NCBI RefSeq assembly: GCF_001806875.1
Contig: NZ_KV786209.1
Location: 62,520 to 126,519, forward strand
Length of the DNA stretch: 64,000 bases
Source of the DNA: Corynebacterium sp. HMSC29G08
GTDB taxonomy: Bacteria > Actinomycetota > Actinomycetes > Mycobacteriales > Mycobacteriaceae
Direction: 5' to 3'
Below the pieces are notes generated by a model. It saw only the letters and a program-made list of their open reading frames with translations, ran no database searches and was not told the origin of the DNA. Shown piece after piece: positions 8,180 to 16,440 of the stretch. Both the position numbers and the translations under genes were made by a program. How positions within the stretch are numbered: the stretch's first letter is position 1; every line of letters begins with the position of its first letter.

Positions 8180-9688
8180 TCACACTCGGGGATGAAACGC
8201 AGGGTCCGGTATCCCTGTTCGGGCGCAGTCGCATCTTCCTTTGGCTGCATATATTCGGCTTACTGCAGATTGTGTTGCGGGGACCGACTGGTTGAAACGA
8301 AGCGGGTCACTTGGCCGTTTTCGGTACCCTGACCTGCCGGTTTGTGGATCAAAATCCATGTAGCCCTTGTTGAAAGAGCCATCCCTGTGGTCGTTGTTGC
8401 ACCTGTGGTGTTCTCGACATAAACCGGTGAGGTTTTCAATGTCGGTCCTGCCACCTTTGATCCAGGCCAGGATGTGGTGGGCTTCGCACTCCGACATGGC
8501 GGTGGTGCAGCCGAGCCAGGAGCAGACGCCCTGCACAGCGAACATGGCGATACGCTGCTCAATAGAGGCGATCCTGGCGCTCCGACCAAGCCAGAGGGGG
8601 ACAGAGGTTACCCCGTCTACTTGCAGCACGAAGTCGGTCGTGCCATCCATACCTAGGCGGACCAGGTCGAAACAGTCAACTTCAAGTCCCACGTTGGTGC
8701 CGTACAACATGGCAGCATCGCCATCCGCGAGGTCGTCCAGCGTAACCGCAATGACTACGGAGGCCGCGCCATTGTTTTCTTGCTGGTACTCCTGCTCGTA
8801 CTGACGGAAGATGGCAAAGAACTGGTCATAACGACGCTGGCGGGGCGTGCGTGGGTCAATCTCACCCTGCAACTCCTTGGGCAGGTTGCTATTTGGGGCC
8901 AAACCCTGATCCAAGTGAGCCTTGATTAGCGCCGCGTGTCCAGCCGTGGTGTTGATGTGAATATCAACGGTGCCGTCGGCCTTCCTGCGGCCAATCGCAA
9001 TGCCTCTGTTCTCATGACCTGCGTTCGGGTTAGAGCGCGGCGCATGTTTCCGGTTCGCGGACTCAACCGCCTTGCGTACATAGATGCGTAGGTCTTCAGG
9101 GGAGCGGGAGAGCGCTTCGCGCATTGCATCGGCATGAATGCGGGCGCGTTCACCTGCGGCAGCTTTGAGGAGTTTGTCTAACTCGCGACGGATGATGTCC
9201 TGTTTTTCCGCACTGACTTGGCCGGCGTGCCTGCGTGCGTCACTTTGTTGCTGGCGCTGTGCCTCTTCCTGTTCCTGGCGGCCGGCATCAGAACCGGCAT
9301 CAGTGCCAGAACCGGTATCAGCGCCGCCAAAAAGATCTTCTGCGTCTTCATCCGCAGGCGGGGGAGGAGGTGACGGTGGCTCCGGAGCGGCGAACAGGAG
9401 GCGGCCGCGCTGGAGGCGGTTGTACGCCTCAGACTTTGAAAGGTCTAGGCACTGCTGCAGGTATGCGTTGGCGTAGTTTGCGCCGACCGTGCGCCCAGCC
9501 TGGTCGCGATCGGCAATGAAGGCGAACGCTGCGTCAATTGTCGCCTTTTGCTTGAATTGCGCTTCGAGCAGCTCCATGTCTTTATGGATGTCTTCGAATG
9601 CCAAGCAGGAGGGGTCCTCGAACAGTGCGCTAAGTGATTCAAGTGCGGATGCAATCTGCTTTACACACTGCGTTACTTGCGTGCTCAT
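8180..9688 (-). CDS. DUF222/HNH endonuclease-domain protein (13E12-repeat type)
   Basis: A 502-residue protein of the family abundant in corynebacteria and mycobacteria. The N-terminal half is helical (DUF222-like) with a Pro/Asp/Ser/Gly-rich insertion at about residues 105-145. The C-terminus has the HNH nuclease motif: CEAHHILAWIKGG, then an Asn, then LCREHHR, with the metal-binding histidines in place. A strong Shine-Dalgarno (AAGGAGG) 6 bases upstream of the ATG fixes the start. Members are often repeated in a genome; a second, shorter one lies at 51066-52202. The biological role is unclear. Confidence 0.88.
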   Translation of the reverse strand: MSTQVTQCVKQIASALESLSALFEDPSCLAFEDIHKDMELLEAQFKQKATIDAAFAFIADRDQAGRTVGANYANAYLQQCLDLSKSEAYNRLQRGRLLFAAPEPPSPPPPPADEDAEDLFGGADTGSGTDAGSDAGRQEQEEAQRQQQSDARRHAGQVSAEKQDIIRRELDKLLKAAAGERARIHADAMREALSRSPEDLRIYVRKAVESANRKHAPRSNPNAGHENRGIAIGRRKADGTVDIHINTTAGHAALIKAHLDQGLAPNSNLPKELQGEIDPRTPRQRRYDQFFAIFRQYEQEYQQENNGAASVVIAVTLDDLADGDAAMLYGTNVGLEVDCFDLVRLGMDGTTDFVLQVDGVTSVPLWLGRSARIASIEQRIAMFAVQGVCSWLGCTTAMSECEAHHILAWIKGGRTDIENLTGLCREHHRCNNDHRDGSFNKGYMDFDPQTGRSGYRKRPSDPLRFNQSVPATQSAVSRIYAAKGRCDCARTGIPDPAFHPRV

Positions 9689-9810
9689 TATGCCCTCCTT
9701 CCTGCTGGTATGTCATCTGAACATCACTGTCAAAAACTGTTAAACAACACACTAGCAAGCGGGGTTAACACACTAACCAGAAAAACGAACGCACGTTCTA
9801 AAATATGGGC

Positions 9811-10299
9811 TTAGTCAGCGATTTCGTACCCGAATATCTCATCGATCCGCGGAGCGTCGGCGGGCCAACTTGGGTCACCCGGGTAGAAGATGCGGTCAGC
9901 ATGAAGGATCAGGTGAAGCACTTCGCCGTCGAGTAGGGAAAGGTCCGTGTCATAGCCGAAAAGGTCTAGCGCTTCATCTTCGGTGCCAATGGTGATCCAC
10001 TTCGTTTCGCGCACCTTCGGCGCACCGCCCTGAAACCCCGCAACCTCGGTGGAGGCAGGCAGTTCCAGGAAGAAATACGTCTCATCCGGGTCCGCGAAAA
10101 AGTTGCCCACCTCGCGCACAGCAGTTTCGCCGTCCATCACGCGCAGGGTGGCAAAAATATCGGAGTGGTCGGCGTTCACGGGAGCGTCGTCAAGCAAAGG
10201 CTCCTCAAGCGCAGGCTACTGAACCTCCGGCAACTCCGGAATGCCGGGCACACACGCGGTCAACACAAGCCCAAGAAGAACGACGCTGAGGCGGCGCAT
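9811..10299 (-). pseudogene. Lipoprotein gene interrupted by an in-frame amber codon
   Basis: Reading from an ATG at 10299 gives MRRLSVVLLGLVLTACVPG, a textbook lipoprotein signal peptide with lipobox LTAC (Cys16). After 27 codons comes TAG at 10216-10218. The same frame then stays open for 135 more codons, encoding a soluble acidic domain with FFLELPASTEVAGFQGG and ending FGYEIAD. The ATG overlaps the stop of the upstream lipoprotein gene by one base (TAATG), which argues that the signal peptide start is the real one. A downstream TTG (10197) could only give an unexported fragment. It is either a nonsense-inactivated gene or a sequencing error. The domain is not recognised. Confidence 0.7.
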
Positions 10300-11423
10300 T
10301 AATCCAGCACCTCGACATCCTTGAAGTCCATCACACGCAGTGCGCCCATCGGCATGCCGGTGTCGGTTTGGAAGTGCACTGCGTCAGCTCCAATTGTCAG
10401 GCGCACCCGTTTGCCTAGCACTTGCTCCCATTCGGTGCCCCAGTCGCGGGGGTATCTGCTGATTTCTCGGCCGCCTAGGGAGATGGTGTCGGTGTCGCGG
10501 GTCACTACATCTCCGGAGGCTCTGTAGTCAGTGAATTCCTGCGGTGCATCGAGCTGGAGCAGGAGGTATTCGCTGTTGGGGTCTTCGCCGTTTGGCATGC
10601 CTTCGGGGCGAATCTCATAGCCATGCTTCATCGCCACTGTGCCCTCGGCCACCACATCCGCCGCACCATCAGGGGCAGGACCTCGGCGGGTTTCGGGCAG
10701 TGCCACGGTCAGATCGCCACGTTCGAGCGGGCCGCGGTCCTCGATCGGGATCCATGTGATTGCTAGGTGTAGCGGGGTAGCGAACTGAATGTTGAAATCA
10801 CGGGGTTTTTCGGCCGGCATGATTTCCGTGCCGTCGATCGCGCACCAGGTTGTTTCGCCGGCACCCGTGCCGCTGGAGTGCTCGCTTTGATACAGGCCGT
10901 AGCCAAGCTGGGAGGCCTGGATCGTCGCACGGTATCCGCCTGCGCCGGAAGCACCATGGGTCAGGATGCTTGTCGACGCCTCCGCGGACCCACCATCCCC
11001 AATCCGAAACAGCAACACGCGAGAGAAGTGGTTGGACATCTCATCGACGCCGTCGAAGCTCAAGAGCAGCTCCGGGGCGCCGCCACCGTTGGCCTCTACA
11101 AGGGCATATCGGTAATGGCCTTCGGGGGCGTATTCAAGGGCAATGCCCGTGGGGTTGGGCAGGTCAAAGTTGTGACTGCCAGGGTTGTCCAGGACTTTGG
11201 CGTATTCGGTGCGCCAGTCTGATTCCTTGGCGCGGGTGTCCTGTTTGCGCGCAGACTGCTCCTCGGGCTGACCGACAACGGTGGTGTACACCTCGCCGGA
11301 ATCGGGGTCTACAACTTCGGTGGCGGTGACAACGACGGTGTCGCCGCTGCCAGAGCAGGCGCTGAGCGCAAGGGCGCAGGCAACAAACGGCAGGGCAACA
11401 CGCACGGGAAAGCTACGGTGCAT
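10299..11423 (-). CDS. Secreted lipoprotein of unknown function
   Basis: About 374 residues with a signal peptide and lipobox LSAC (Cys near residue 23), then a Thr/Val-rich and Ser/Lys-rich linker and a large mature domain. I do not recognise the family. The region AEGTVAMKHGYEIRPEG resembles a secreted repeat domain of corynebacterial lipoproteins, without assigned function. Two ATGs are close together; the second (11423) lies 8 bases behind TAGATT and is preferred as a leaderless start. It is followed with one-base overlap by the broken lipoprotein gene. The first nine codons and the promoter are duplicated at 12239-12277 on the far side of the toxin-antitoxin cassette. Confidence 0.7.
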   Translation of the reverse strand: MHRSFPVRVALPFVACALALSACSGSGDTVVVTATEVVDPDSGEVYTTVVGQPEEQSARKQDTRAKESDWRTEYAKVLDNPGSHNFDLPNPTGIALEYAPEGHYRYALVEANGGGAPELLLSFDGVDEMSNHFSRVLLFRIGDGGSAEASTSILTHGASGAGGYRATIQASQLGYGLYQSEHSSGTGAGETTWCAIDGTEIMPAEKPRDFNIQFATPLHLAITWIPIEDRGPLERGDLTVALPETRRGPAPDGAADVVAEGTVAMKHGYEIRPEGMPNGEDPNSEYLLLQLDAPQEFTDYRASGDVVTRDTDTISLGGREISRYPRDWGTEWEQVLGKRVRLTIGADAVHFQTDTGMPMGALRVMDFKDVEVLD

Positions 11424-11440
11424 AGTCATTTAATCTACCG
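11402..11440. repeat. 39-bp direct repeat, copy 1
   Basis: Matches 12239-12277 at 36 of 39 positions. It contains the -10 box (TAGATT on the minus strand) and the first codons of the lipoprotein gene. All three mismatches fall at third codon positions of that frame (CAC/CAT, AGC/AGT, TTT/TTC). Confidence 0.9.
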
Positions 11441-11559
11441 CCAAGCCTGCTGTTTTCTGGAGTTGGTTCATCGTTCGGCGCAGAAGCCGAAGTTTGGGGG
11501 TTGACGGGGAGTGGGCGATCTGCGTACCTTGTAGTTACATTGCTACTTAAGGGGGTCTC

Positions 11560-11814
11560 ATGGCTGCCAGTATCCAAAAAACAATGTCTGCCAGGGAGTT
11601 CAATCAGAACCTCAGCCGGGCAAAACGTGACGCACTTGCAGGGCCAGTTGTAATAACGGACCGAGGAGCCCCTTCACATGTGCTCTTGTCATATGAGGAA
11701 TATTCCAGGCTGACTGACAACGATGAGAGCTTCGTGGAAAAGCTCTTCATGAAGGAACCGGTCGATGTCGAGGTTGAGCCGTTAAACTTTGGACTTCAGC
11801 AGGTGGACTTTTGA
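11560..11814 (+). CDS. Phd/YefM-family antitoxin
   Basis: An 84-residue protein with the Phd/YefM fold: MSAREFNQNLSRAKRDAL, then GPVVITDRGAPSHVLLSYEEY, typical of the DNA-binding N-terminal domain, and an acidic toxin-binding C-terminus. A GGGGG ribosome site precedes the ATG, and a TTACAT/TAGTTA region upstream is a plausible promoter. Its stop overlaps the toxin start by one base (TGATG), so the two are translationally coupled. It should neutralise the PIN toxin and autorepress the operon, as is known for the family. Confidence 0.9.
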   Translation: MAASIQKTMSAREFNQNLSRAKRDALAGPVVITDRGAPSHVLLSYEEYSRLTDNDESFVEKLFMKEPVDVEVEPLNFGLQQVDF

Positions 11815-12224
11815 TGTACCTCCTAGACACGAATGTGCTGAGTGAATTCCGTCGCCCCAGGCCGGATCTCGGGGTGATTGAATGGATGCGAGCGCAAAGG
11901 CCAGGGGACCTGTACCTTTCCGTGATCACGGTCATGGAGCATGAGATTGGTTTCCGTCGGATTGAACGCCGTGATGAAGTGCAGGCACGACGGCTGCAAC
12001 AGTGGTTGGAAGACTCTGTTCTAGCAGGCTTTGAAAGCCGCATTCTGCCTATAGATTTAGCAGTAGCCCGCTGCTGTGCGGCCAGTCATGTTCCCGACCC
12101 AGCGCCTGAACGTGATGCACTCATCGCAGCGACGGCCTTAGTTCATGGCTTGACAGTAGTTACGCGCAATGAGAGGGATTTTCGCCGTTTCGGCGTCTCT
12201 GTGATGAATCCTTTTTCTGCCTGA
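11814..12224 (+). CDS. vapC: VapC/FitB-like PIN-domain ribonuclease toxin
   Basis: A 136-residue PIN domain. The acidic metal-binding residues are visible: Asp5 in YLLDTNVLSEF, Glu in SVITVMEHEIGF, Asp in ERDALIAATA, and Asp in RNERDF near the C-terminus. PIN toxins cleave RNA, usually tRNA or rRNA, when released from their antitoxin. The ATG at 11814 overlaps the antitoxin stop; a TTG one codon earlier is a weaker alternative. The cassette is opposite in direction to the flanking genes and bounded by 39-bp direct repeats, consistent with acquisition as a unit. Confidence 0.9.
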   Translation: MYLLDTNVLSEFRRPRPDLGVIEWMRAQRPGDLYLSVITVMEHEIGFRRIERRDEVQARRLQQWLEDSVLAGFESRILPIDLAVARCCAASHVPDPAPERDALIAATALVHGLTVVTRNERDFRRFGVSVMNPFSA

Positions 12225-12238
12225 CTGCGTTCGTAGTA

Positions 12239-12277
12239 GCACGGGGAAACTACGATGCATAGTCATTTAATCTACCG
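12239..12277. repeat. 39-bp direct repeat, copy 2
   Basis: Second copy of the repeat at 11402-11440. On the minus strand it carries a TAGATT box and the codons for MTMHRSFPV, then departs into unrelated sequence. It is therefore the orphan 5' stump of the lipoprotein gene left on the other side of the toxin-antitoxin cassette. Confidence 0.9.
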
Positions 12278-12477
12278 ACCGGTACACCTCGTAGTCATGT
12301 GGAACTCCTGCACCGGGGACATGTCGAAGTCCCAGCTTCAAAGCCAAACCAATTGACGCGGTATTTGTAGGGTCAATGATGGCAACCACAGACAACTCGG
12401 GGAACCGCTCACGGACGCTTGCCAGGGCAGCGGCTGCAGCTTCCTTGGAATAGCCTTTGCCTTGGGATTCTGGGGCG
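12267..12477 (-). pseudogene. C-terminal remnant of a GNAT acetyltransferase
   Basis: Only the end of a GNAT (RimJ/RimL-like) enzyme remains: PESQGKGYSKEAAAAAL, the acetyl-CoA-binding motif A region, then VVAIIDPTNTASIGLALKLG, the motif B region, ending YEVYRSVD. The N-terminal half of the domain is missing. Upstream codons read into the opposite-strand remnant at 12478 and look unrelated. The stop lies in direct repeat copy 2. A short expressed fragment is possible but would lack substrate binding. Confidence 0.7.
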
Positions 12478-12731
12478 GTGCTCGAGGCCTCCCCGGAAGC
12501 CCTTGCGGCAGCCTTGGAGCAGCACAAAAGGGCTCTTGCTTATCGACGCCGCACGCTCACCCAACAACTCACCACCATCAACAACCTGATCAACGATACG
12601 AAGAAGTATTTGGGTGAGGATATGCCCGCTTCCACAGGGCTTACGCCGGTGCCCAAGACTACCTGCTGCAGCTTGTTGAGGCCGCGGCTGCCGAAGCTGG
12701 CGTGGATGTGGATAACCCTCAGTGGGGATAA
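12478..12731 (+). pseudogene. Frameshifted remnant resembling a MerR-family C-terminal region
   Basis: The plus strand encodes SPEALAAALEQHKRALAYRR followed by LTQQLTTINNLINDTKKYLG. This resembles the coiled-coil dimerisation helix of MerR/TipA-type regulators. At about 12625 the frame shifts by one base; the other frame continues with FHRAYAGAQDYLLQLVEAAA and ends DNPQWG-stop at 12729-12731. The DNA-binding domain is absent. The left boundary abuts the GNAT remnant on the opposite strand. Family assignment is tentative. Confidence 0.5.
12530..12550 (+). repeat. Dispersed oligonucleotide, GGGC-N4-GCTTATCGACGCC
   Basis: One of at least nine copies of GCTTRTCGACGCC in the window. This copy is inside the MerR-like remnant, where it reads in the frame L-A-Y-R-R, different from most other copies. 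Confidence 0.55.
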
Positions 12732-12737
12732 GGGAAT

Positions 12738-13502
12738 TTATACGGGGCAGATGACGGGGACGTCGGCGTCGTAAAGAATGCGAGCGTCGATGTCGTAGAC
12801 CTCATGGAGCAGTTCCGGGGTGAGTACCGTTTTGGGCTTGTCGTGCGCGATGGCGCGGCCGCCTTTAATCACCAGCAGCTCGTCACAAAAACGGGCTGCC
12901 AAGTTGAGATCGTGGATGGCCACCACGGCCAGGCGGTCGGTGCCGCGCACCTCCTCGCGCACAATCTCCAGCAGGTGTACTTGGTGGTGGATGTCAAGGG
13001 CGGAAGTCGGCTCGTCTAGAAGCAAAATGTTCGGGTGGCGCACCAGCATCTGCGCAACGCCAACCAGCTGGCGCTGGCCGCCGGACATTTCGGAGATCAG
13101 CCGGTCTGACAGGTAGGTAATGCCAAGGCGTTCCAGGGTGTCAGCTGTTGCGCTTATTGGATCCCAGTCTTCCACTTCGCTCCGGCGGGCGGAGACCATC
13201 ACTGACTCGAAGGTGGTCAGGGACGCGGTTGCCAGCAGGTCCTGAGGCACGTATCCGATGGCCTGGGTTCGCTCTCTGCCCTCTACAACTTTGCTGCCCA
13301 CGGTGACGGAGCAAGTGCCTGATTGTGGACGCTTAATCCCCGCAATCGTTTTAACCAGTGTCGACTTGCCCGCCGCATTCGGGCCGATAAGCCCGATGAC
13401 CTTGCCCGTTTCGAGCGGGCCGAAGTCCATATTGTGCAGGATGGTTGTCCGGCCGTATCCGACAGTGAGTGCCCGCGCGGTAATTGTCACGCAACTTGTC
13501 AT
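12738..13502 (-). CDS. Iron-siderophore ABC transporter ATP-binding protein
   Basis: A 254-residue FecE/FepC-type ATPase with Walker A GPNAAGKST, Q-loop YVPQD, signature SEMSGGQRQ, Walker B ILLLDEPTSALD and the switch His in AIHDLNLA. It energises the FecCD-type permease encoded just upstream (5-base gap). It is the last gene of the three-gene operon whose promoter carries DtxR boxes. The C-terminal extension (HEVYDIDARILYDADVPVICPV) is typical of siderophore importers. Confidence 0.93.
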   Translation of the reverse strand: MTSCVTITARALTVGYGRTTILHNMDFGPLETGKVIGLIGPNAAGKSTLVKTIAGIKRPQSGTCSVTVGSKVVEGRERTQAIGYVPQDLLATASLTTFESVMVSARRSEVEDWDPISATADTLERLGITYLSDRLISEMSGGQRQLVGVAQMLVRHPNILLLDEPTSALDIHHQVHLLEIVREEVRGTDRLAVVAIHDLNLAARFCDELLVIKGGRAIAHDKPKTVLTPELLHEVYDIDARILYDADVPVICPV

Positions 13503-13507
13503 AGTGG

Positions 13508-14590
13508 TTATCTCCTGCCCTTTGTGCGAGTAAAGATGAGGAACACGAAAAACGGCACGCCAACCAGGGCCGTGATGATGCCGATCGGGATTGCCAAACC
13601 AGGGATGATGGACAGGGAAACGGCATAGGCCAAGCTGAGCAGCATGGCCCCTGCGGCAGCAGAACCTGGCAGGAAGTACTTCTGGTCCTCACCAACCAGC
13701 ATGCGGGCCACATGAGGCCCAACCAACCCGATGAATCCGATGATGCCGGTAAACGCCACGGATGCAGCGGCCAAGAGTGAAGCGACGATGAGGGTGGTGA
13801 GGCGGAGGCGCTTGACGTCGATGCCGAGGGCGGCCGCGCGGTCGTCGCCAAGCCGAAGCGCCGTTAAACGCCAAGAGTTAGCCACACAGTAGGGAACTGC
13901 AGCGGCCAGCACCACAGCAAGGATCGTGTTCGAGGTCCAGGTAGCGCGCTGCATTGAGCCCATGGTCCAGAACACGATCTGCTGCAGGGCCTCGATGTTG
14001 GCACCGTACTGCAAAAGGGACAACAATGCCTGGAAGAAAAACGACAACGCAATGCCGAGCAGGATCATGGATTCTGCGGTGGCACCACGCCACACCGATG
14101 CCACGGCGACAATTGCCACAGCAAGCAGCGCGGATACGGCGGCAGTTAGCGCCAGGTTGAACTGGGGGTTCGCAATCACCGTCCACCCCATCACGATGGA
14201 CAATGCTGCGCCGAAAGCAGCGGCGGCCGAAATGCCAAGCGTGAAAGGCTCGGCCAACGGGTTATCCAGAATCGTCTGCATCTTCCCACCGGCCAACCCG
14301 AGTGCTGCGCCGCACAGGACCGCCATTACCGCGGCGGGCAGGCGAAGCGTACGAATGACTACACGCGTCTGCTCATCTACATGATCCGGGCGAAATACTG
14401 CCAGAAACACATCAGCGATGGAGATGTTGAGGGGACCGACAATGATGGCAAACAGGAAGCTCGCAAAAACCGCGACGACTAGACCAGCAATAGCGAACGC
14501 TTTGTTACGTCCGCGTTTGCGGTAACTGTCAATCGCGGCCTGGCGGGCATCCACTGCCTTTATCTGTGGCGTAGATACCTGGGTAGTCAC
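13508..14590 (-). CDS. Iron-siderophore ABC transporter permease, FecCD family
   Basis: A 360-residue permease with about ten hydrophobic helices. Family motifs include LRLPAAVMAVLCGAALGLAG, TLGISAAAAFGAAL, GDDRAAALGIDVKRLR (the coupling helix contacting the ATPase) and FIGLVGPHVARMLVG. A single FecCD domain implies a homodimer in the membrane. It is separated by 3 bases from the binding-protein gene and 5 from the ATPase gene. Confidence 0.94.
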   Translation of the reverse strand: MTTQVSTPQIKAVDARQAAIDSYRKRGRNKAFAIAGLVVAVFASFLFAIIVGPLNISIADVFLAVFRPDHVDEQTRVVIRTLRLPAAVMAVLCGAALGLAGGKMQTILDNPLAEPFTLGISAAAAFGAALSIVMGWTVIANPQFNLALTAAVSALLAVAIVAVASVWRGATAESMILLGIALSFFFQALLSLLQYGANIEALQQIVFWTMGSMQRATWTSNTILAVVLAAAVPYCVANSWRLTALRLGDDRAAALGIDVKRLRLTTLIVASLLAAASVAFTGIIGFIGLVGPHVARMLVGEDQKYFLPGSAAAGAMLLSLAYAVSLSIIPGLAIPIGIITALVGVPFFVFLIFTRTKGRR

Positions 14591-14593
14591 GGG

Positions 14594-15805
14594 TTATGCC
14601 TTCTCCGGGTGAGCCGGGTCGAGGAAGAACACGCCGCTGTAAGGAATCGGTAGCCAGTCCTTGTGGAATTGCTTGAATTCCTCCGTTGGGTTGTAGTTAG
14701 CGAACTCTTCCGGGTGAATCCATGCAGCAAAAGCTTCGAGCGCGAATACGTTGAAGGGGTTGTCGTAGAACTGGTGGTACACGGCGAAGAAGTTGCCATC
14801 CTTCGGTGCCTGTAGCAGTTCAAAACCTGGCTTGTTCAGCGGGCCCTGTGACGTTTCCAACGCGAGTTCCGGGGTGGACTGGTAGCCCAGCTCTACGTGG
14901 CGAAACGTGTCAGTCTTGTTGGGGTCCCTGGCCCACTCGCCACCGGTGACAATGATCTTGTCAGGGTCAAGCTCAATGAGCTTTTCCGGAGTGATGGTCT
15001 TCGTCTCTGGGCCGAGGACATCCGGCCCGAGGTTGTGTCCACCTGCTGCGGTAACCAACGTGCCCAGGTGGACATTACCTGCGACGGCGCAGCACTCGTT
15101 GTAACCCGCAGCGGTCCACAGCAGCACGTTCGGGCGCTCTGTAGTTTTTGCAACGCGGTCAGTGATCTCTTTAACCTTTGCGTTGTAGAACTCGTTGTAC
15201 TTTTCTGCGCGTTCGCTCTGGCCCAGCAGGTCTCCCAGGAGCTTCATAGATACTGTGGTGTTTTCCAAGGGCTTTTGGCGGAAATCGATGAACGCGTAGG
15301 TGATGCCAGCGGCATCCATGTCGGAGATGAATCCGCTTTCCTCAACGGCCTTCTTCTGATCCAGGGTCATAATGACCACATCTGGGTTCTGCGCCAGCAG
15401 GTTTTCTACGGTGACATCGCCCTTGTGAACCGAGCCGATCACCGGCATCTTTTCCACCTCTGGGTCGAGTTCGATGAGCTTGTCGCGGAATGCGCCAGCA
15501 TTTTTCACCAGGTCCTGGCCGTATGCGGCGATGTTGTGCAGCGGATCTTCCTGCAACAGGGCAGTGGCGAAAGCGGCGCGGCCTTCGGCGAGCACAATGC
15601 GCTCCGGCAGTTCGTCGAATTTCAGTGTGCGGCCGGCGGCGTCCGTGACGGTGATTGCGGTCGTAGCGCTGCGCTCCACTGACGTGGATGTCGCAGGTGC
15701 TGTAGATGACGAAGCAGACGAGGTTTCGGAGCTTGAGCAGGCCGCAAGGCTTAGCGCGGTGCACGCTGCGATAGCGAACGCGCCGAGTTTGGTGGAGAGT
15801 TTCAC
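14594..15805 (-). CDS. Iron-siderophore substrate-binding lipoprotein
   Basis: A 403-residue FepB/FecB-type binding protein. The signal peptide ends in lipobox LAAC (Cys23), then a Ser/Thr linker and the two-lobed domain: ITVTDAAGRTLKFDELPERIV, LLAQNPDVVIMT, then a second lobe with LVTAAGGHNLGPDVLG. The start codon is GTG with a GGAAAGG ribosome site 8 bases upstream. It is the first gene of the operon; two DtxR-like boxes lie 18 to 71 bases upstream of the start. The large size is seen in actinobacterial relatives; the siderophore bound is unknown. Confidence 0.93.
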   Translation of the reverse strand: MKLSTKLGAFAIAACTALSLAACSSSETSSASSSTAPATSTSVERSATTAITVTDAAGRTLKFDELPERIVLAEGRAAFATALLQEDPLHNIAAYGQDLVKNAGAFRDKLIELDPEVEKMPVIGSVHKGDVTVENLLAQNPDVVIMTLDQKKAVEESGFISDMDAAGITYAFIDFRQKPLENTTVSMKLLGDLLGQSERAEKYNEFYNAKVKEITDRVAKTTERPNVLLWTAAGYNECCAVAGNVHLGTLVTAAGGHNLGPDVLGPETKTITPEKLIELDPDKIIVTGGEWARDPNKTDTFRHVELGYQSTPELALETSQGPLNKPGFELLQAPKDGNFFAVYHQFYDNPFNVFALEAFAAWIHPEEFANYNPTEEFKQFHKDWLPIPYSGVFFLDPAHPEKA

Positions 15806-15822
15806 AACACAACCTTTCCAGG

Positions 15823-15841
15823 GTAGGTAAGCCTAAGTTAA
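15823..15841 (-). promoter_or_regulatory. DtxR-type iron box, proximal
   Basis: About 15 of 19 positions match the DtxR/IdeR consensus TWAGGTTAGSCTAACCTWA. It overlaps the likely -10 region (TACCCT on the minus strand) of the siderophore transporter operon, so iron-loaded DtxR would block initiation. Confidence 0.6.
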
Positions 15842-15857
15842 GGATCGATATAGAGAT

Positions 15858-15876
15858 TAAGGTAAGGCTCACCTAA
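15858..15876 (-). promoter_or_regulatory. DtxR-type iron box, distal
   Basis: TAAGGTAAGGCTCACCTAA matches about 17 of 19 positions of the DtxR consensus. It lies 53 to 71 bases upstream of the siderophore-binding protein start and 51 bases from the divergent 2H phosphoesterase gene. It is the better of the two boxes. Confidence 0.75.
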
Positions 15877-15926
15877 TGTCAAGGAGGGGTAGTTGAGATT
15901 CCCAAGGCTCCGCTACCCTTGACCCC

Positions 15927-16418
15927 GTGTCACCCGAAAACATCCTGCTGCGCTTGTCGGATGAAGACGAGAAGACTGTGCGCGCCATCTACGCGGAGCT
16001 TGCGCGGCGGGGGTTTCCCAAGCAGCGCCAGCGCCCGCACGTGTCCATCACATTCGCGCCCACTATGCAGCGCCAGGTGATCGGGGAGGCTGCTGTGCTC
16101 TTGCCGCCGCTGCTTCCGGCTACGTTGCGGCGCGTCGGCGTCGCGATATTCGGCACCAAATCCAAACAAACAGTCACCTGGCTACTGGAGGCACCGGAAC
16201 CACTTGAGCGAGCCGCCCGCATCATCAGTGCGCTGAACCCGGAAGGACGCGGCGAGCGCTGGATTCCGCACCTGACCATGGGGCTGCGCCTGCCAAAAGC
16301 GATGGTGGCCGACTACATTGCGGCTCTGGCAGAAGTCACCTCGACCCACTTCAACGACATCACTGCCCAGCGCGCCGTGTTCTACCAGCCGAGCCTGAGC
16401 ACGGAGTTTGAGTTCTAA
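15927..16418 (+). CDS. 2'-5' RNA ligase / 2H phosphoesterase family protein
   Basis: A 163-residue protein with the two HxS/T motifs that define the 2H phosphoesterase fold: PHVSITF near residue 38 and PHLTMGL near residue 116. Members open cyclic phosphates or join RNA 2'-5'; the substrate is not determinable. The start GTG lies 7 bases behind TACCCT, indicating a leaderless message. It is divergent from the iron transporter operon and might feel the same DtxR region, but nothing shows that directly. Confidence 0.85.
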   Translation: MSPENILLRLSDEDEKTVRAIYAELARRGFPKQRQRPHVSITFAPTMQRQVIGEAAVLLPPLLPATLRRVGVAIFGTKSKQTVTWLLEAPEPLERAARIISALNPEGRGERWIPHLTMGLRLPKAMVADYIAALAEVTSTHFNDITAQRAVFYQPSLSTEFEF

Positions 16419-16440
16419 GAGTTTGAGTTCTGGAGTGGGG

